From FACHB-1406 sp034189065 (GTDB lineage Bacteria > Cyanobacteriota > Cyanobacteriia > Cyanobacteriales > Spirulinaceae), in NCBI GenBank assembly GCA_034189065.1, contig JAXHVQ010000004.1:43343-107342 (forward strand): a stretch of DNA of 64,000 nucleotides, in the 5' to 3' direction. The notes under the pieces were generated by a model. That model searched no databases, was not told the DNA's origin, and saw only the letters and a list, made by a program, of their open reading frames with translations. Positions 42,724 to 52,213 of the stretch are shown here, piece after piece; within the stretch, counting starts at the first letter, position 1, and every line of letters starts with the position of its first letter. The position numbers and the translations under genes are program-made.

Positions 42724-44220
42724 AGGTGAATCTAAATCTCCTTCAAAGCCAACTAAAATCGCTGCCGGCGGGTCGCGATCGAGTAAACTTTGTATTGTCT
42801 TTATAGAAGTTCCTTTCACTTTCATTCTTTTTTCGGCTGACATCAAGTCGCCAACGCGGTACATAAAAGGTCCTGCAGACAATTCGTTGTAAATTTCTAA
42901 TCCTCCTTCAATGGCATATAAAGGTGCAAGCGTTGCAATTTTTGGGTTTAAATCGGGACTCTGTACGACTTTTACGTACTTTCTAATGTTTTGTGCGGTT
43001 CGATGAACGGCGACAACTTTCCATTTGCTAGGAGCCAACAGCGTATTGAAGCGGTTATACAGTCGATTGTTACCTATGCCAAAAATAAGGGTTAGAGCTG
43101 TTAAGAAAATCAATACTCTTTTCGCAATAATCTTTCCTTTTGTATTAAGCTGAATATACAAGCATATTATAACCAAGATTGCAAACGGGATGGGAAACGC
43201 AAAGTATTGCGTCCACAAGGGAGTCGGTAGAAGTGTAGTAACTACCGCGATCGCAAACAAGGAACTTGACAATATAAGTTCGGGAGAGGGTTCTGTGGAC
43301 TTGAGTTTTTGACTTAATATTTTCTTGATTGTCAACCCATCAAGGGATTTAATTGCTATCATAAACACAATTAAATTAACTAAAATAATATTAGTGGAAC
43401 GTCCCAGTATTTTTTCTCCAAACTCCAGCTTTGAATTAAAGGACATGGTCTGACGATATCCCGTTAATTCGCGCCATTTTGTATTCAACGAATGATACTC
43501 CCAGTTGTTTATCCAAAAAGCTTCTAAGTCTTTAAAAAAATAGTATAATACCGGGATAAATCCAACAAACAACCCAGCTAAGAGGGGAAAGACGACTTTT
43601 AACAATCTTTCTTGTAATCCTAACGACTTAGGATACACAATAGATATTCCGATAAAGGGGAATACGATGACAATATAATAGAGTTTTATTCCTGTAGCGA
43701 CTGCTAAGCAGATGCCAGCCGCAAAAAATGCAAGAGGCCTTACTTGTTCGGAAAAACTTATTACAAAAAAGTAAAATCCTAAAATCCCAAAACTGAGAGG
43801 CATAATATCGTTAGATGCTTTTCCCATAATATAAATTATCATTTCGTTGAATTCCAGCAGAACGACTGCGCTCCAAGAAACTAGAATATCTTTTGATAGT
43901 GTCCAGGTGATTTTGTAAATCGCCCAACCCGATAGCAGAGCAAAAAAAGTATTAATGAGTCGAGTAGCCAGCAGATAATAAGACACTCCTACAAGCCGGT
44001 AGAATATCCCGTAAAATAAGGGCAGGTCAGGCATTTGCACGTAAGAAAAGTCGTGGTAGAGAGCCAGACCGCTCCCCGATAAAAACGATGCACCAATATA
44101 CATACTTTCGTCATGATTTACCGACACATTCACGACATAAGAGACTATCCCTAAGAATAAGATAATGCCCAAAAATCCAGCTAAAATTTGACGCTTGAAC
44201 GGAATAGCCTGCATAGTCAA
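42640..44220 (-). CDS. Membrane glycosyltransferase, GT-C fold (GT39/ArnT-like)
   Basis: The 526-residue protein has about ten membrane helices over residues 10-400 and a soluble C-terminal domain of about 120 residues. The first extracytoplasmic loop carries VNHDESMYIGASF. The Asp-Glu pair there is the catalytic position of PMT/ArnT-like GT-C enzymes, which use lipid-linked sugars. The protein is long enough to be complete. It is richer in A and T than its neighbours and contains one HIP1 core. The donor and acceptor are unknown. A truncated MITE lies 39 bp upstream of its start, where the promoter should be. Confidence 0.8.
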   Translation of the reverse strand: MTMQAIPFKRQILAGFLGIILFLGIVSYVVNVSVNHDESMYIGASFLSGSGLALYHDFSYVQMPDLPLFYGIFYRLVGVSYYLLATRLINTFFALLSGWAIYKITWTLSKDILVSWSAVVLLEFNEMIIYIMGKASNDIMPLSFGILGFYFFVISFSEQVRPLAFFAAGICLAVATGIKLYYIVIVFPFIGISIVYPKSLGLQERLLKVVFPLLAGLFVGFIPVLYYFFKDLEAFWINNWEYHSLNTKWRELTGYRQTMSFNSKLEFGEKILGRSTNIILVNLIVFMIAIKSLDGLTIKKILSQKLKSTEPSPELILSSSLFAIAVVTTLLPTPLWTQYFAFPIPFAILVIICLYIQLNTKGKIIAKRVLIFLTALTLIFGIGNNRLYNRFNTLLAPSKWKVVAVHRTAQNIRKYVKVVQSPDLNPKIATLAPLYAIEGGLEIYNELSAGPFMYRVGDLMSAEKRMKVKGTSIKTIQSLLDRDPPAAILVGFEGDLDSPLIEYAVENKYTKVKEKFNGGVLYVRRG

Positions 44221-44258
44221 TCGCTCCTGTACGACCTGAGTTCAGTTTAATACTGACA

Positions 44259-44327
44259 CTTTTCGCTCGTCTTTTAAACTCTGAACTCTTATAAGCTAGA
44301 GTTTGACAACCCAAATAAAAATGCTAT
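44259..44327. mobile_element. MITE, family A copy 3 (truncated)
   Basis: The segment ends in CAACCCAAATAAAAATGCTA followed by TG, the same end as the copy at 53518, and shares the internal TCGCTCGTCTTTTAAA region. The other end is missing or too diverged to see. It sits between phoU and the GT-C gene. Confidence 0.7.
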
Positions 44328-44339
44328 GTATCTCTTCCT

Positions 44340-45008
44340 CTATCGCTTTCCGGTCACAATATAAGAGACCCGCTGACCGATATTTGTGGCATGATCTGCC
44401 ATGCGCTCGAGGTGGCGAATGACTAAGGCAATTAATAAAATCGGCTCGACGACTCCTTGAATGTCGCGCGTGACAGCTAGCATCTGATAAACTGTATCGT
44501 AGGCATCATCTACTCGATCGTCCATTTGCTCGACCGTTTGACCCGCGATCGCGTCGAGATCTGCCAGCGCCTCCAAACTCGAAGCGAGCATCATTTGAGC
44601 GTGGTGGGACATGGTTTCAACCTCGCTAATACAAGGGTGCGTGGGGTAAGGAAATAGTTTAACGGCTAACTCTGCTAAATCTTCGGCATAGTCCCCGATG
44701 CGCTCGAGATCCCGCACGAGGTGCATAAAGGAGTTGAGAAGGCGCAAATCTCGGGCGACAGGTCGCTGCAATGTCATCAACGTCGAACAATCTCGTTCGA
44801 TCGCTCGATAATAGCGATCGATCTTCTCATCTAAGATTTTAATCTCTCGAGCAGCTTGCAAATCTTTTGCAAATAGCGCCTGATGGCTGAGGCGAAATGA
44901 CCGTTCGACCAATGCTCCCATCCGTAAAACTTCGCGACCGAGGCGCTTAAGAGAACGTTCAAAAGGGGTGGGTGCAGTGTGATAGTTAATTTGCGCAGAT
45001 AAAGTCAT
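44340..45008 (-). CDS. phoU: Phosphate signalling protein PhoU (SphU)
   Basis: PhoU restrains the phosphate sensor kinase when phosphate is plentiful, linking the Pst transporter to the kinase. The 222-residue protein shows the duplicated three-helix bundle: FMHLVRDLERIGDYAEDLAE (about 92-111) and ALVIRHLERMADHATNIGQR (about 193-212) are the two metal-binding E..(R)..D motifs. The start MTLSAQINYHTAPTPFER is typical for cyanobacteria. It follows the SphS-like kinase on the same strand with a 208-bp gap, so kinase and regulator are neighbours. No pst transporter genes are in the window. Confidence 0.95.
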   Translation of the reverse strand: MTLSAQINYHTAPTPFERSLKRLGREVLRMGALVERSFRLSHQALFAKDLQAAREIKILDEKIDRYYRAIERDCSTLMTLQRPVARDLRLLNSFMHLVRDLERIGDYAEDLAELAVKLFPYPTHPCISEVETMSHHAQMMLASSLEALADLDAIAGQTVEQMDDRVDDAYDTVYQMLAVTRDIQGVVEPILLIALVIRHLERMADHATNIGQRVSYIVTGKR

Positions 45009-45216
45009 TCGTGTTTATACTTATTTGATTGGGGGTTTATATCGTTTGGGTAAAAAACAAGTGGATATTCAGTGAATCGTTTTTTAAAAGAAAAAAGTGA
45101 TTTTCAGAGGAAAAACTTTTAAACGAACGTCTGTCTCAATCGATACACTTTGTGAATTAATTTGAACACAAGTTTTGAAGTCCTGCTGAATCTTTGATAA
45201 CAATCGAACGTTAAGA

Positions 45217-46536
45217 TTAAGTGATATAGGGGAATTTTATTTGCAACCAAGCTCCTCCGGTTTGAGGATGATTTTGAGCGACGATCGCGCCACCATGAGC
45301 TTTAACGATTTGCTGAGCGATGGACAATCCCAGACCGCTCCCCCCTCGACGCTCCAACCCAATGGGAGAGGGAGGTCTAGCGCGGGATAGGTCGCCTCGA
45401 TACAGCCTGTCGAAGACATAGGGAAGGTCGGACTCCTCGAAGCCACACCCCGAATCGATAACATTTATTATAATCCACCCTTTGTTTGCCGCCGAATTCA
45501 GGGCTGAACCCTCAGATTCGGAAGAAGTTGTCTCGACTTCAACTTCAACCTCAATAAGGGCTTGGGGCGAACTATATTTAATACTATTGTCAAAGAGATT
45601 GAGAAAAACTTGGGAGACCCGCGCGCGATCGCATTGAAAATCAATCGACTCGCACCCCGAATACTGCAACGTCAAGCCTTTGGCACTCGCTAGGGGCTCT
45701 AGGGTTTGCCACAGCTCGAAGATAAAGCGTTTTAATTCCACCGACTCATAACTCAAAACGTCGCTAGGATTCTGTTCCAGGCGACTAATTTCTAAACAAT
45801 TCTCAATCAACTCCATCAAGCGATACGTCTCGTGCAACATCTTATCCACCCAAATGCGTTCGGTTCCCTGGAGACGAGTCGAGAGCGTCTCAGCCACCAA
45901 ATGAATAGACGTGAGGGGAGTTCGCATCTCGTGAGTCAAGTCCGAAAAAGCGCGATCGCGCGCCTGACTCAACTCCACTAACGACTGGCGATTTTCGAGA
46001 AAAACTCCCACCTGTCCCCGCTTCAAAGGAACGCTAGAAGCGCGCAAGGCCACCGAATGCGCCGAACTCCCGCCCTTCTGGGTGGGAACCGTCGTCGTCT
46101 GAAACACCCAATCCTTAACCTGCGGTTGCTGCCGCTGACGAGTTTGTTCCAACAAGCGATCGAGTTCGTAAGACCGCACCCACTCCAACAACAGGCGAAT
46201 TTGTTGCGGGTTCCAGCGATTAATCTTCAACAAAGACCGTGAAGCTTGATTGCACCATAATAGTTGATTTTCCTCATCTACCTGAAGATACCCAATCGGC
46301 GCAGCTTCCAGCACCTCCCTCCACACTGCCAATTCCCCCTCCAATTGCTCTCGAGCCTCGCGGGTGCGGATAATTTCCGAACGCAACCGCCAGATCGCTG
46401 GCAGATCTGAGTCTTCCGCCGTTCCTCCCGCCAAACTATCGAGCATCTGCTTCAATCGACCATTGGATTGATAATGCCTGAGAGCGCACAGTCCTAATCC
46501 GAGACTGAGACCGACGAGAAAAGGGAAAACATCCAT
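45217..46536 (-). CDS. sphS: SphS/PhoR-like sensor histidine kinase
   Basis: The protein has 439 residues from ATG 46536 (MDVFPFLVGLSLGLG); 17 more codons are open upstream. The order is: one N-terminal membrane helix (1-18), a linker, a PAS-like domain (about 70-185), HisKA with the phosphorylated His in FSDLTHEMRTPLTS (about 202), and HATPase with NSIKYS (N box), DSGCGFEESD (G1) and GGSGLGLSIAQQIV (G2). This matches SphS, the phosphate-limitation sensor of cyanobacteria. The adjacent phoU supports that role. The cognate response regulator SphR is not in the window. Confidence 0.92.
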   Translation of the reverse strand: MDVFPFLVGLSLGLGLCALRHYQSNGRLKQMLDSLAGGTAEDSDLPAIWRLRSEIIRTREAREQLEGELAVWREVLEAAPIGYLQVDEENQLLWCNQASRSLLKINRWNPQQIRLLLEWVRSYELDRLLEQTRQRQQPQVKDWVFQTTTVPTQKGGSSAHSVALRASSVPLKRGQVGVFLENRQSLVELSQARDRAFSDLTHEMRTPLTSIHLVAETLSTRLQGTERIWVDKMLHETYRLMELIENCLEISRLEQNPSDVLSYESVELKRFIFELWQTLEPLASAKGLTLQYSGCESIDFQCDRARVSQVFLNLFDNSIKYSSPQALIEVEVEVETTSSESEGSALNSAANKGWIIINVIDSGCGFEESDLPYVFDRLYRGDLSRARPPSPIGLERRGGSGLGLSIAQQIVKAHGGAIVAQNHPQTGGAWLQIKFPYIT

Positions 46537-46630
46537 TATTACGAAAAGCTGAGTTGAGGGTGGAGCTTCTATTTTGCTACATTCCAAGTTAGATGATGTC
46601 CGAGAGGTGCATCAGTCATCATCAATCGCG

Positions 46631-46665
46631 AATGACGAATGACGAATGACGAATGACGAATGACG
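46631..46665. repeat. Heptamer tandem repeat AATGACG x5
   Basis: Five AATGACG units lie between the divergent sphS and ABC1 kinase genes, so they are inside the shared promoter region. Confidence 0.9.
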
Positions 46666-46724
46666 AATTGCGCAGCTTGTCCCCGAACGTGGCACAGTAG
46701 AGAAAGTTTCTGTTCGGGTACTCT

Positions 46725-48401
46725 ATGTCGATTGCTGCTGAGCCTCGCTCGTTCCGCTGGCAACGCACGAAATATTCTCCCCTCGCACGCCAATTCGATA
46801 TTTTTGCAGCGGCTACACAATTTGGCGTTACGCTGTGGTGGGATAAAATTCTGGGTCGCAATACCCCCGAAACTCGAGTTCGGCGCGCGCAATGGCTCGT
46901 CGATCGCCTGGTCCATTTGGGGCCGACATTTATTAAAATCGGACAGTCCCTTTCCACTCGTCCCGATTTACTTCCTGTCGAATATATCGACGCTTTGGGT
47001 CAACTGCAAGACCGCGTTCCCCCCTTTTCGGTTCGGGATGCGATCGCGGTTATAGAATCGGAACTTGGCGATGGCGTGGATGTCCTCTATGGGGAGTTCG
47101 ATCCCCTCCCCCTAGCTTCGGCGAGTTTGGGACAAGTTCACAAAGCAACCCTCCACACTGGCGAGGAAGTCGTCGTTAAAGTTCAACGTCCGGGGCTGGA
47201 AGGTTTATTTAACCTCGACTTTGAAGTTCTCCACCGTCTTGTGCGCCTGACTCGTCGCTACTTACCTGCAACGCGCAAGTATGAATTAGAAGAGATTTAT
47301 CAAGAATTTTTCAGTATTCTCTTCCAGGAAATCGACTATATTCACGAAGGGAAAAATGCCGATCGCTTTCGCCAAAATTTTATCCAACTGCCGCGCATTC
47401 GCGTTCCTACAATTTACTGGCGCTACACCACCCAGCGAGTGCTAACGTTGGAATATCTTCCCGGTATTAAAGTAGACGACCGTCCCGCCATAGAAGCCTG
47501 CGGTATTAATCCCGACGATATTATTCAGTTGGGAATTTGCTCCTATCTCAAGCAATTCCTCGAAGATGGCTTTTTTCAATCGGACCCCCATCCCGGCAAT
47601 CTTGCGGTGAGTCGCGCTGGCGAACTCATTTTTTACGATTTTGGGACGATGGCGGAAGTGAAGGCAATGGCGCAGGAGCGAATGCTCGATACCTTTTTTG
47701 CCGTTATTAAAAATGATACCGACGAGTTGGTCGATACTCTCGTTTATATGGGTTTAATCGAACCTCTCCCCGATATGAGTCCGGTGAAGCGGTTGGTTGC
47801 TTTTTTGCTCGAACGGTTTCGCGAACGACCGGTGGATGTCCGAGAATTCGATGCCATTCGCGATGAGTTGTACGTCATGTTCGAGCAACAGCCGTTTCGC
47901 CTTCCGGCACAAATGACGTTTATTATTAAGGCAGTTACTACCCTTGATGGCATCGCTCGCGCTCTCGATCCTCAGTATAATCTTTTGGCCGCGTCTCAGC
48001 CCTTTATTAAAAGTCTGACAATGGCGAAGAAAGAAACTAAACTTTTGGGTACCCTAGCTCGACAAGCGCGCGATTTTGTGACGTATAAGTTGACGCAACC
48101 GAGTAAAGTTGAGGTGTCTTTGAGGAATTTGGAGGCGCGCATCGAACGGGGAGAGTTACAGGTGCGGGTGCGATCGCTGGAAAATGAAAGGTTGTTGCGG
48201 CGCATTCATTTAGCGCTCAAGTGTTTAATTCATGCTTGTATGTCGGGGTTTACGTTGGTTGGGGGCATTTTGTTATTGGGGATTTATCCCGGGGGCGCGA
48301 TCGCGTTATTCTCGATTTCTGGGGTGGGTTTTCTTTTATTCCTGCGCGCCTCTATTCGTCTGTTGCTGCGCGAACGTCTCGATCGTTTGGCACAGCGGTA
48401 A
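46725..48401 (+). CDS. ABC1/UbiB-family atypical protein kinase
   Basis: The 558-residue protein has the ABC1 kinase core. The KxGQ motif lies in FIKIGQSLSTRPDLLPVEYI (about 70-89), the Ala-rich nucleotide loop is represented by ASASLGQVHKA (about 130), and the catalytic segment QSDPHPGNLAVS and metal site YDFGTMAEV lie near 285-310. Two hydrophobic helices near the C-terminus (about 490-545) anchor it in the membrane. The family is linked to ubiquinone, plastoquinone and tocopherol metabolism and to light-stress responses in plastids. The ATG at 46725 gives MSIAAEPRSFRWQRTKYSPL. Confidence 0.93.
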   Translation: MSIAAEPRSFRWQRTKYSPLARQFDIFAAATQFGVTLWWDKILGRNTPETRVRRAQWLVDRLVHLGPTFIKIGQSLSTRPDLLPVEYIDALGQLQDRVPPFSVRDAIAVIESELGDGVDVLYGEFDPLPLASASLGQVHKATLHTGEEVVVKVQRPGLEGLFNLDFEVLHRLVRLTRRYLPATRKYELEEIYQEFFSILFQEIDYIHEGKNADRFRQNFIQLPRIRVPTIYWRYTTQRVLTLEYLPGIKVDDRPAIEACGINPDDIIQLGICSYLKQFLEDGFFQSDPHPGNLAVSRAGELIFYDFGTMAEVKAMAQERMLDTFFAVIKNDTDELVDTLVYMGLIEPLPDMSPVKRLVAFLLERFRERPVDVREFDAIRDELYVMFEQQPFRLPAQMTFIIKAVTTLDGIARALDPQYNLLAASQPFIKSLTMAKKETKLLGTLARQARDFVTYKLTQPSKVEVSLRNLEARIERGELQVRVRSLENERLLRRIHLALKCLIHACMSGFTLVGGILLLGIYPGGAIALFSISGVGFLLFLRASIRLLLRERLDRLAQR

Positions 48402-48434
48402 TCAGTAATCAGTAAACAGTAAATAGTAAGCAGC

Positions 48435-48542
48435 CAACTACAAACGGGTTTACGGCACTGAAGTGCCAACTACAAACGGGTTTACGGCACTGAAGTGCCA
48501 ACTACAAACGGGTTTACGGCACTGAAGTGCCGACTACAAACG
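48435..48542. repeat. Tandem 32-bp hairpin repeat x3.4 (family E)
   Basis: Three identical 32-bp units (starts 48435, 48467, 48499) plus a partial fourth each contain CAACTACAAACGGGTTTACG followed by the palindrome GGCACT-GA-AGTGCC. They lie after the ABC1 kinase gene. The design (small palindrome followed by ACTACAAAC) is the same as at 57915-58007. Confidence 0.95.
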
Positions 48543-48609
48543 AACGACGAACAAAGGTTTCCCCATTACCGATTGGAGTTACAATAGTAAAATCATTACA
48601 GAACCGCTT

Positions 48610-48861
48610 ATGCCTCCTCGTTGGCCTCGCGAACCCGATCGCAAAGACCCCGCCTATCGCCGCTTGGACGACCGCATGAATTTTGCTTTGCACGTCGCCT
48701 TTTTTGCCGCTTGTAATTCGGGCTTGTGGTTTTTCGATATTTTACAGAATGCCCCTTGGCCTTGGGCGAAATGGGTGAGCGGGACTTGGGCTACTCTTTT
48801 AATTGGGCATTTGATTTATATTTCCGCGATCGCCGATTATTCCCAACAGAACAATGGCTGA
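48610..48861 (+). CDS. 2TM-domain small membrane protein
   Basis: The 83-residue protein has a charged, Pro/Arg-rich N-terminus (MPPRWPREPDRKDPAYRRLD) and two membrane helices (about 27-45 and 54-75) of the 2TM-domain type. It is conserved in cyanobacteria without a known role. Its last 8 bp overlap the start of the DUF3181 gene, so the two should be translated together. Confidence 0.82.
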   Translation: MPPRWPREPDRKDPAYRRLDDRMNFALHVAFFAACNSGLWFFDILQNAPWPWAKWVSGTWATLLIGHLIYISAIADYSQQNNG

Positions 48862-49162
48862 ATCTTACACCACCGAGCAAATTGAAGCTTTGGCTGCCGA
48901 AATTGGTGAAAATATCTATATCGATGTGGCGAAGTGGCATCTCTACCTCGCCGAAGCTCATCTTCATACCGTTATTGCCGAAGCTGTTGCTCCCCTTCTC
49001 GGTGAAAACTCCTTCTCAGAAAGGGCTGTAAGCGAGCGATTGCTCGCTATCTCCGTTCCCTTGGGCGGCGGTAAAGTCCAACTTCCCCTTCCCGAACTCA
49101 TCCCCAAGTCGGGGATGACAGACTTGATGGAAATACTTAAAAAATTTCGGGATGAATACTAG
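48854..49162 (+). CDS. DUF3181 family protein
   Basis: This is a 102-residue soluble cyanobacterial family protein of unknown function: TTEQIEALAAEIGENIYIDV, AKWHLYLAEAHLHTVIAEAV, and SVPLGGGKVQLPLPELIP near the end. It is complete. Its start ATG lies inside the end of the 2TM gene, in another frame, which indicates translational coupling and a shared role at or near a membrane. Confidence 0.85.
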   Translation: MAESYTTEQIEALAAEIGENIYIDVAKWHLYLAEAHLHTVIAEAVAPLLGENSFSERAVSERLLAISVPLGGGKVQLPLPELIPKSGMTDLMEILKKFRDEY

Positions 49163-49413
49163 GAAATTGTGATATACTTGCGGAAAGCACGAGCGATAAA
49201 CCGTAGGAATTCCAGTTTTAATCGTAATTTCTTGTTAAAAATACGCAGAAACTTATAACCATTACTGGCAATGCTGAGAAATGGGAGCAGATGCGATCGC
49301 TCGTTTATCGAGTCAAAAAGTAGAGAAATCAAACATTCCCCAATCTGTCCGTCTGCACCCTGTAGGACGACAGTTTGAGGAAGAACAGATATATTCGCTC
49401 AACTCAAACCAAA

Positions 49414-49782
49414 CTAGCGAGCTGCTCCAACCGTCTGAGACCCGGGACGCAAATCATCAAAGCGGCGATCGCGCAGTAAAGGCTGATGTTTCACCAAACT
49501 TGCCAACTCTTGAAGTTGTGCAATCGCTTCTGCTCCTTCGAGCTTCATGAGTTCGCGGTCGTCGCGCATTTCCGTCCAAGTAATTCCGTAATCGGAGACC
49601 AGGAAGCGGATGAGATGACTTTCTCCCAAACTTACCATAAATGAGGCGCTAGTCATGCGATCGCCACAGGTATAGCAAGACGCTAAATACCCTCGGTTTT
49701 CTAAAACTACAGCCAGAGCTTGGAGATTCATCACCAAGTCCTTGACAAATTGTCGGTGCTGTTGTGCCAATCTGAGAAACAC
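49414..49782 (-). CDS. DUF1815 family protein
   Basis: The 122-residue protein matches the cyanobacterial DUF1815 family: RLAQQHRQFVKDLVMNLQAL, YLASCYTCGDRMTSASFMVS with a CxxCG pair, and ITWTEMRDDRELMKLEGAEA. It is soluble, and its function is unknown. The conserved cysteines suggest metal binding or redox sensitivity. It is a single gene, convergent to the DUF3181 pair. An ORF on the other strand (49281-49550) is most likely its shadow. Confidence 0.88.
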   Translation of the reverse strand: MFLRLAQQHRQFVKDLVMNLQALAVVLENRGYLASCYTCGDRMTSASFMVSLGESHLIRFLVSDYGITWTEMRDDRELMKLEGAEAIAQLQELASLVKHQPLLRDRRFDDLRPGSQTVGAAR

Positions 49783-50272
49783 TTTTTTCCTCCAAACACC
49801 ACTGTGCTATTGCAGAGACTTTAACAGTTTTTTTAGATTTTACTCTCCCGCGTACAGCTCTAGGTCTATTGATAAAGCTTTTAAACGCGACAAACCGTTT
49901 AGTATGAGCTTTTTTGTCTAAGACAGCTCTACCTTAGCTCTACATTTACGCGATCGCCATCTCCGGCTGAAAAATCCTTTATTGGGCTTAACATTTCCCA
50001 AAGCAACCGCCAGAAGCTACAATCGTTACCCCTCCTCAATAGCAGTTCTTTTTGGCTGCCGACGAATCCCCTTAACAAAGATGAGCGATCGCTCGCAACA
50101 GAATTTTTAACCGCAAACATAAGATAAATTAATTTTTCGTCCCAAAAGTAGTCTGTCACAAGCTTACAGGATTTTATCCTGTCAACAAATATTGGTTGTT
50201 GGAGTTTTTACCCTTTTCGATTCTTAACAAAAGTTAATAAAATAGATATATAAGTAATTACCCTTACGGCTC
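49783..50272. other. Long upstream region of ndhD
   Basis: In this 490 bp stretch I see a small perfect hairpin ACAGGAT-TTT-ATCCTGT (50166-50182) about 90 bp before ndhD, and an AT-rich TAAAATAGATATATAAGTAA segment near 50238 that could hold the promoter. The minus-strand ORF at 49929-50159 has no RBS or family mark and is not called. Confidence 0.45.
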
Positions 50273-51873
50273 ATGGTCATTCCTGAATTTCCCTGGCTAA
50301 CAGCCATTATCCTCCTCCCCATTGCAGCATCCCTACTCATCCCAATGCTGCCCGACAAGCAAGGAAAAACCGTCCGTTGGTATGCCCTTGGCACGACACT
50401 TATAACCTTTGCCCTCACCGTTCAACTGTTCTGGTCCAACTACAACCTTGACAACAGTCAGTTACAACTGAGCGAAACCTATTCTTGGATACCCCAACTG
50501 GGACTCAACTGGTCCGTTGCCGTTGACGGATTGTCCATGCCTCTCATTTTGCTATCGGGTTTGGTGACAACCCTCGCCATACTCGCCTCATGGAAAGTCA
50601 ACCGCAAACCGCGACTATTCTACAGCTTAATGCTCGTTCTCTACAGCGCGCAAATCGGCGTATTCGCCGCCCAAGACTTACTCTTGTTCTTCATGATGTG
50701 GGACTCGAACTCGTCCCCGTCTACCTTCTCATCGCCATTTGGGGCGGCGAGAAACGACGCTACGCTGCTACTAAATTTATCTTATATACCGCGATCGCCT
50801 CAATTTTTATCCTCGTCTCCGGCTTAGGCATGGCCTTCTACGGCGACACCACAACCTTCAACCTAACCCAGTTAGGGATGAAAGACTATCCCCTCAGCCT
50901 CGAACTGCTTGCCTATGCCGGTTTTGCAGTCGCCTTCGGAGTCAAACTACCCATCTTCCCCCTACATACCTGGCTGCCCGATGCCCACAGCCAAGCCTCC
51001 GCACCTGTATCGATGATTTTAGCAGGGGTTCTGTTAAAAATGGGCGGTTACGGGCTTATTCGCTTCAATGTCGAAATGCTGCCCGACGCGCACATTCACT
51101 TCGCCCCCATCCTCGCAATTTTAGGTTTAGTCAATATCATTTACGGCGCGTTAAACGCTTTCGGGCAAACCAACCTCAAACGCCGCCTAGCCTACTCCTC
51201 CATTTCGCACATGGGTTTCGTGCTTCTGGGAATTGCCTCGTTTACCGAAATCGGACTCAGCGGCGCAATGCTGCAAATGGTTTCCCACGGGTTCATTGCA
51301 GCCGCTCTCTTCTTCCTATCTGGGGTAACTTACGAACGCACCAACACCTTAATGATGGATGAAATGGGCGGTATGGCCCAAGCCATGCCCAAAGTCTTTG
51401 CCCTCTTTACCGTCGGTTCGATGGCATCGCTAGCCTTACCGGGAATGAGCGGTTTTGTCGGCGAAATCGCCGTATTCTTGGGAATTACAACGAGCGAGGT
51501 TTATAGCAATAGCTTTAAAGTTGTCGTCGTTGTATTAACGGCTGTCGGTTTGATTCTTACGCCCATTTACTTGCTGTCGATGCTGCGTCAAGTCTTCTAC
51601 GGAAAGATGGGAGACGAGTTGAAATTCGACACCTTCCTCAGCGATGCCAACCCCCGCGAAGTGTTTATTACCGCTTGTTTGCTACTGCCGATTATTGGCA
51701 TCGGTTTGTACCCCAAACTCGCCACCAACGTCTACGATGTGAAAACCGTAGAAGTTGCTCTCAAGGCGCGCGTTTCGCTGCCCGTGGTTGCTGAAAGTCC
51801 TTCTGTGGGGCAGGTTTCCGCCTTGGCTGCCCCCGCACTGACAGCTCCTCAACTTCCTGGAGTGCAAGATTGA
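50273..51873 (+). pseudogene. ndhD: NADPH-quinone oxidoreductase subunit 4 with a one-base frameshift
   Basis: NdhD is a proton-pumping membrane subunit of the NDH-1 complex in respiration and cyclic electron flow. The first frame (50273 on) encodes residues 1-143 ending in LLLFFMMW. The homologous sequence then continues in another frame with ELELVPVYLLIAIWGG (from about 50704) to 51870. The TGGGACTCGAACTC here should read TGGGAACTCGAACTC, so one A is missing near 50703. With it restored the protein has about 533 residues, a normal NdhD1-type length, including LPIFPLHTWLPDAHSQASAP and GYGLIRFN. Either the gene is broken or the base is a sequencing error; the rest of the frame is perfectly preserved, which favours the latter. 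Confidence 0.9.
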
Positions 51874-51956
51874 GGCACGCTTCGGGTTTAGAATAGGATC
51901 GCAGGAGTCAGAAGTTGAATTCTGGCTCCTGTGTTTTCAATACTTGAATTTTTAAA

Positions 51957-52205
51957 ATGAAAGAGCAATTTCTGAGTGGATTGAATAAATTGCTGGTTTT
52001 TGATGTATTTTTTGTATTATTTGCCTTTGTATGGTTTGCGATCGCGATCGCGGGGAATTCCCTGGGGGTTAATTTAGGTTGGGACTTGTGGTATAAACTG
52101 TGGGAGCCTGTTTTTACGCCCGCGATCGGGATTTTGATGGCGGGAGCAATTTTAAGTGGCATAATTAGTCAAATTAACAAGCGTTTCCTATCGAAGGATT
52201 CCTAA
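51957..52205 (+). CDS. Small membrane protein (82 residues)
   Basis: It has two hydrophobic segments: VFDVFFVLFAFVWFAIAIAG (about 14-33) and FTPAIGILMAGAILSGIISQ (about 53-72), with a short Lys/Arg tail. No family name is known to me, although similar short two-helix proteins are common near ndh and photosynthesis genes. It is 8 bp upstream of the CPXCG gene and starts a run of five co-directional genes. Confidence 0.75.
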   Translation: MKEQFLSGLNKLLVFDVFFVLFAFVWFAIAIAGNSLGVNLGWDLWYKLWEPVFTPAIGILMAGAILSGIISQINKRFLSKDS

Positions 52206-52213
52206 AGTAACCG

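Noticed and set aside
48435..48542. Could be a small CRISPR array
   Set aside because: Whole 32-bp units are identical with no variable spacers. It is a tandem repeat. The same holds for 57915-58007.
49281..49550. 89-residue plus-strand ORF opposite the DUF1815 gene
   Set aside because: Half of it is antisense to a recognisable family gene. It has no motif and no RBS.
50690..50720. Programmed ribosomal frameshift in ndhD
   Set aside because: There is no slippery heptamer at the junction, NdhD is not known to use frameshifting, and homologues need a simple one-base insertion.
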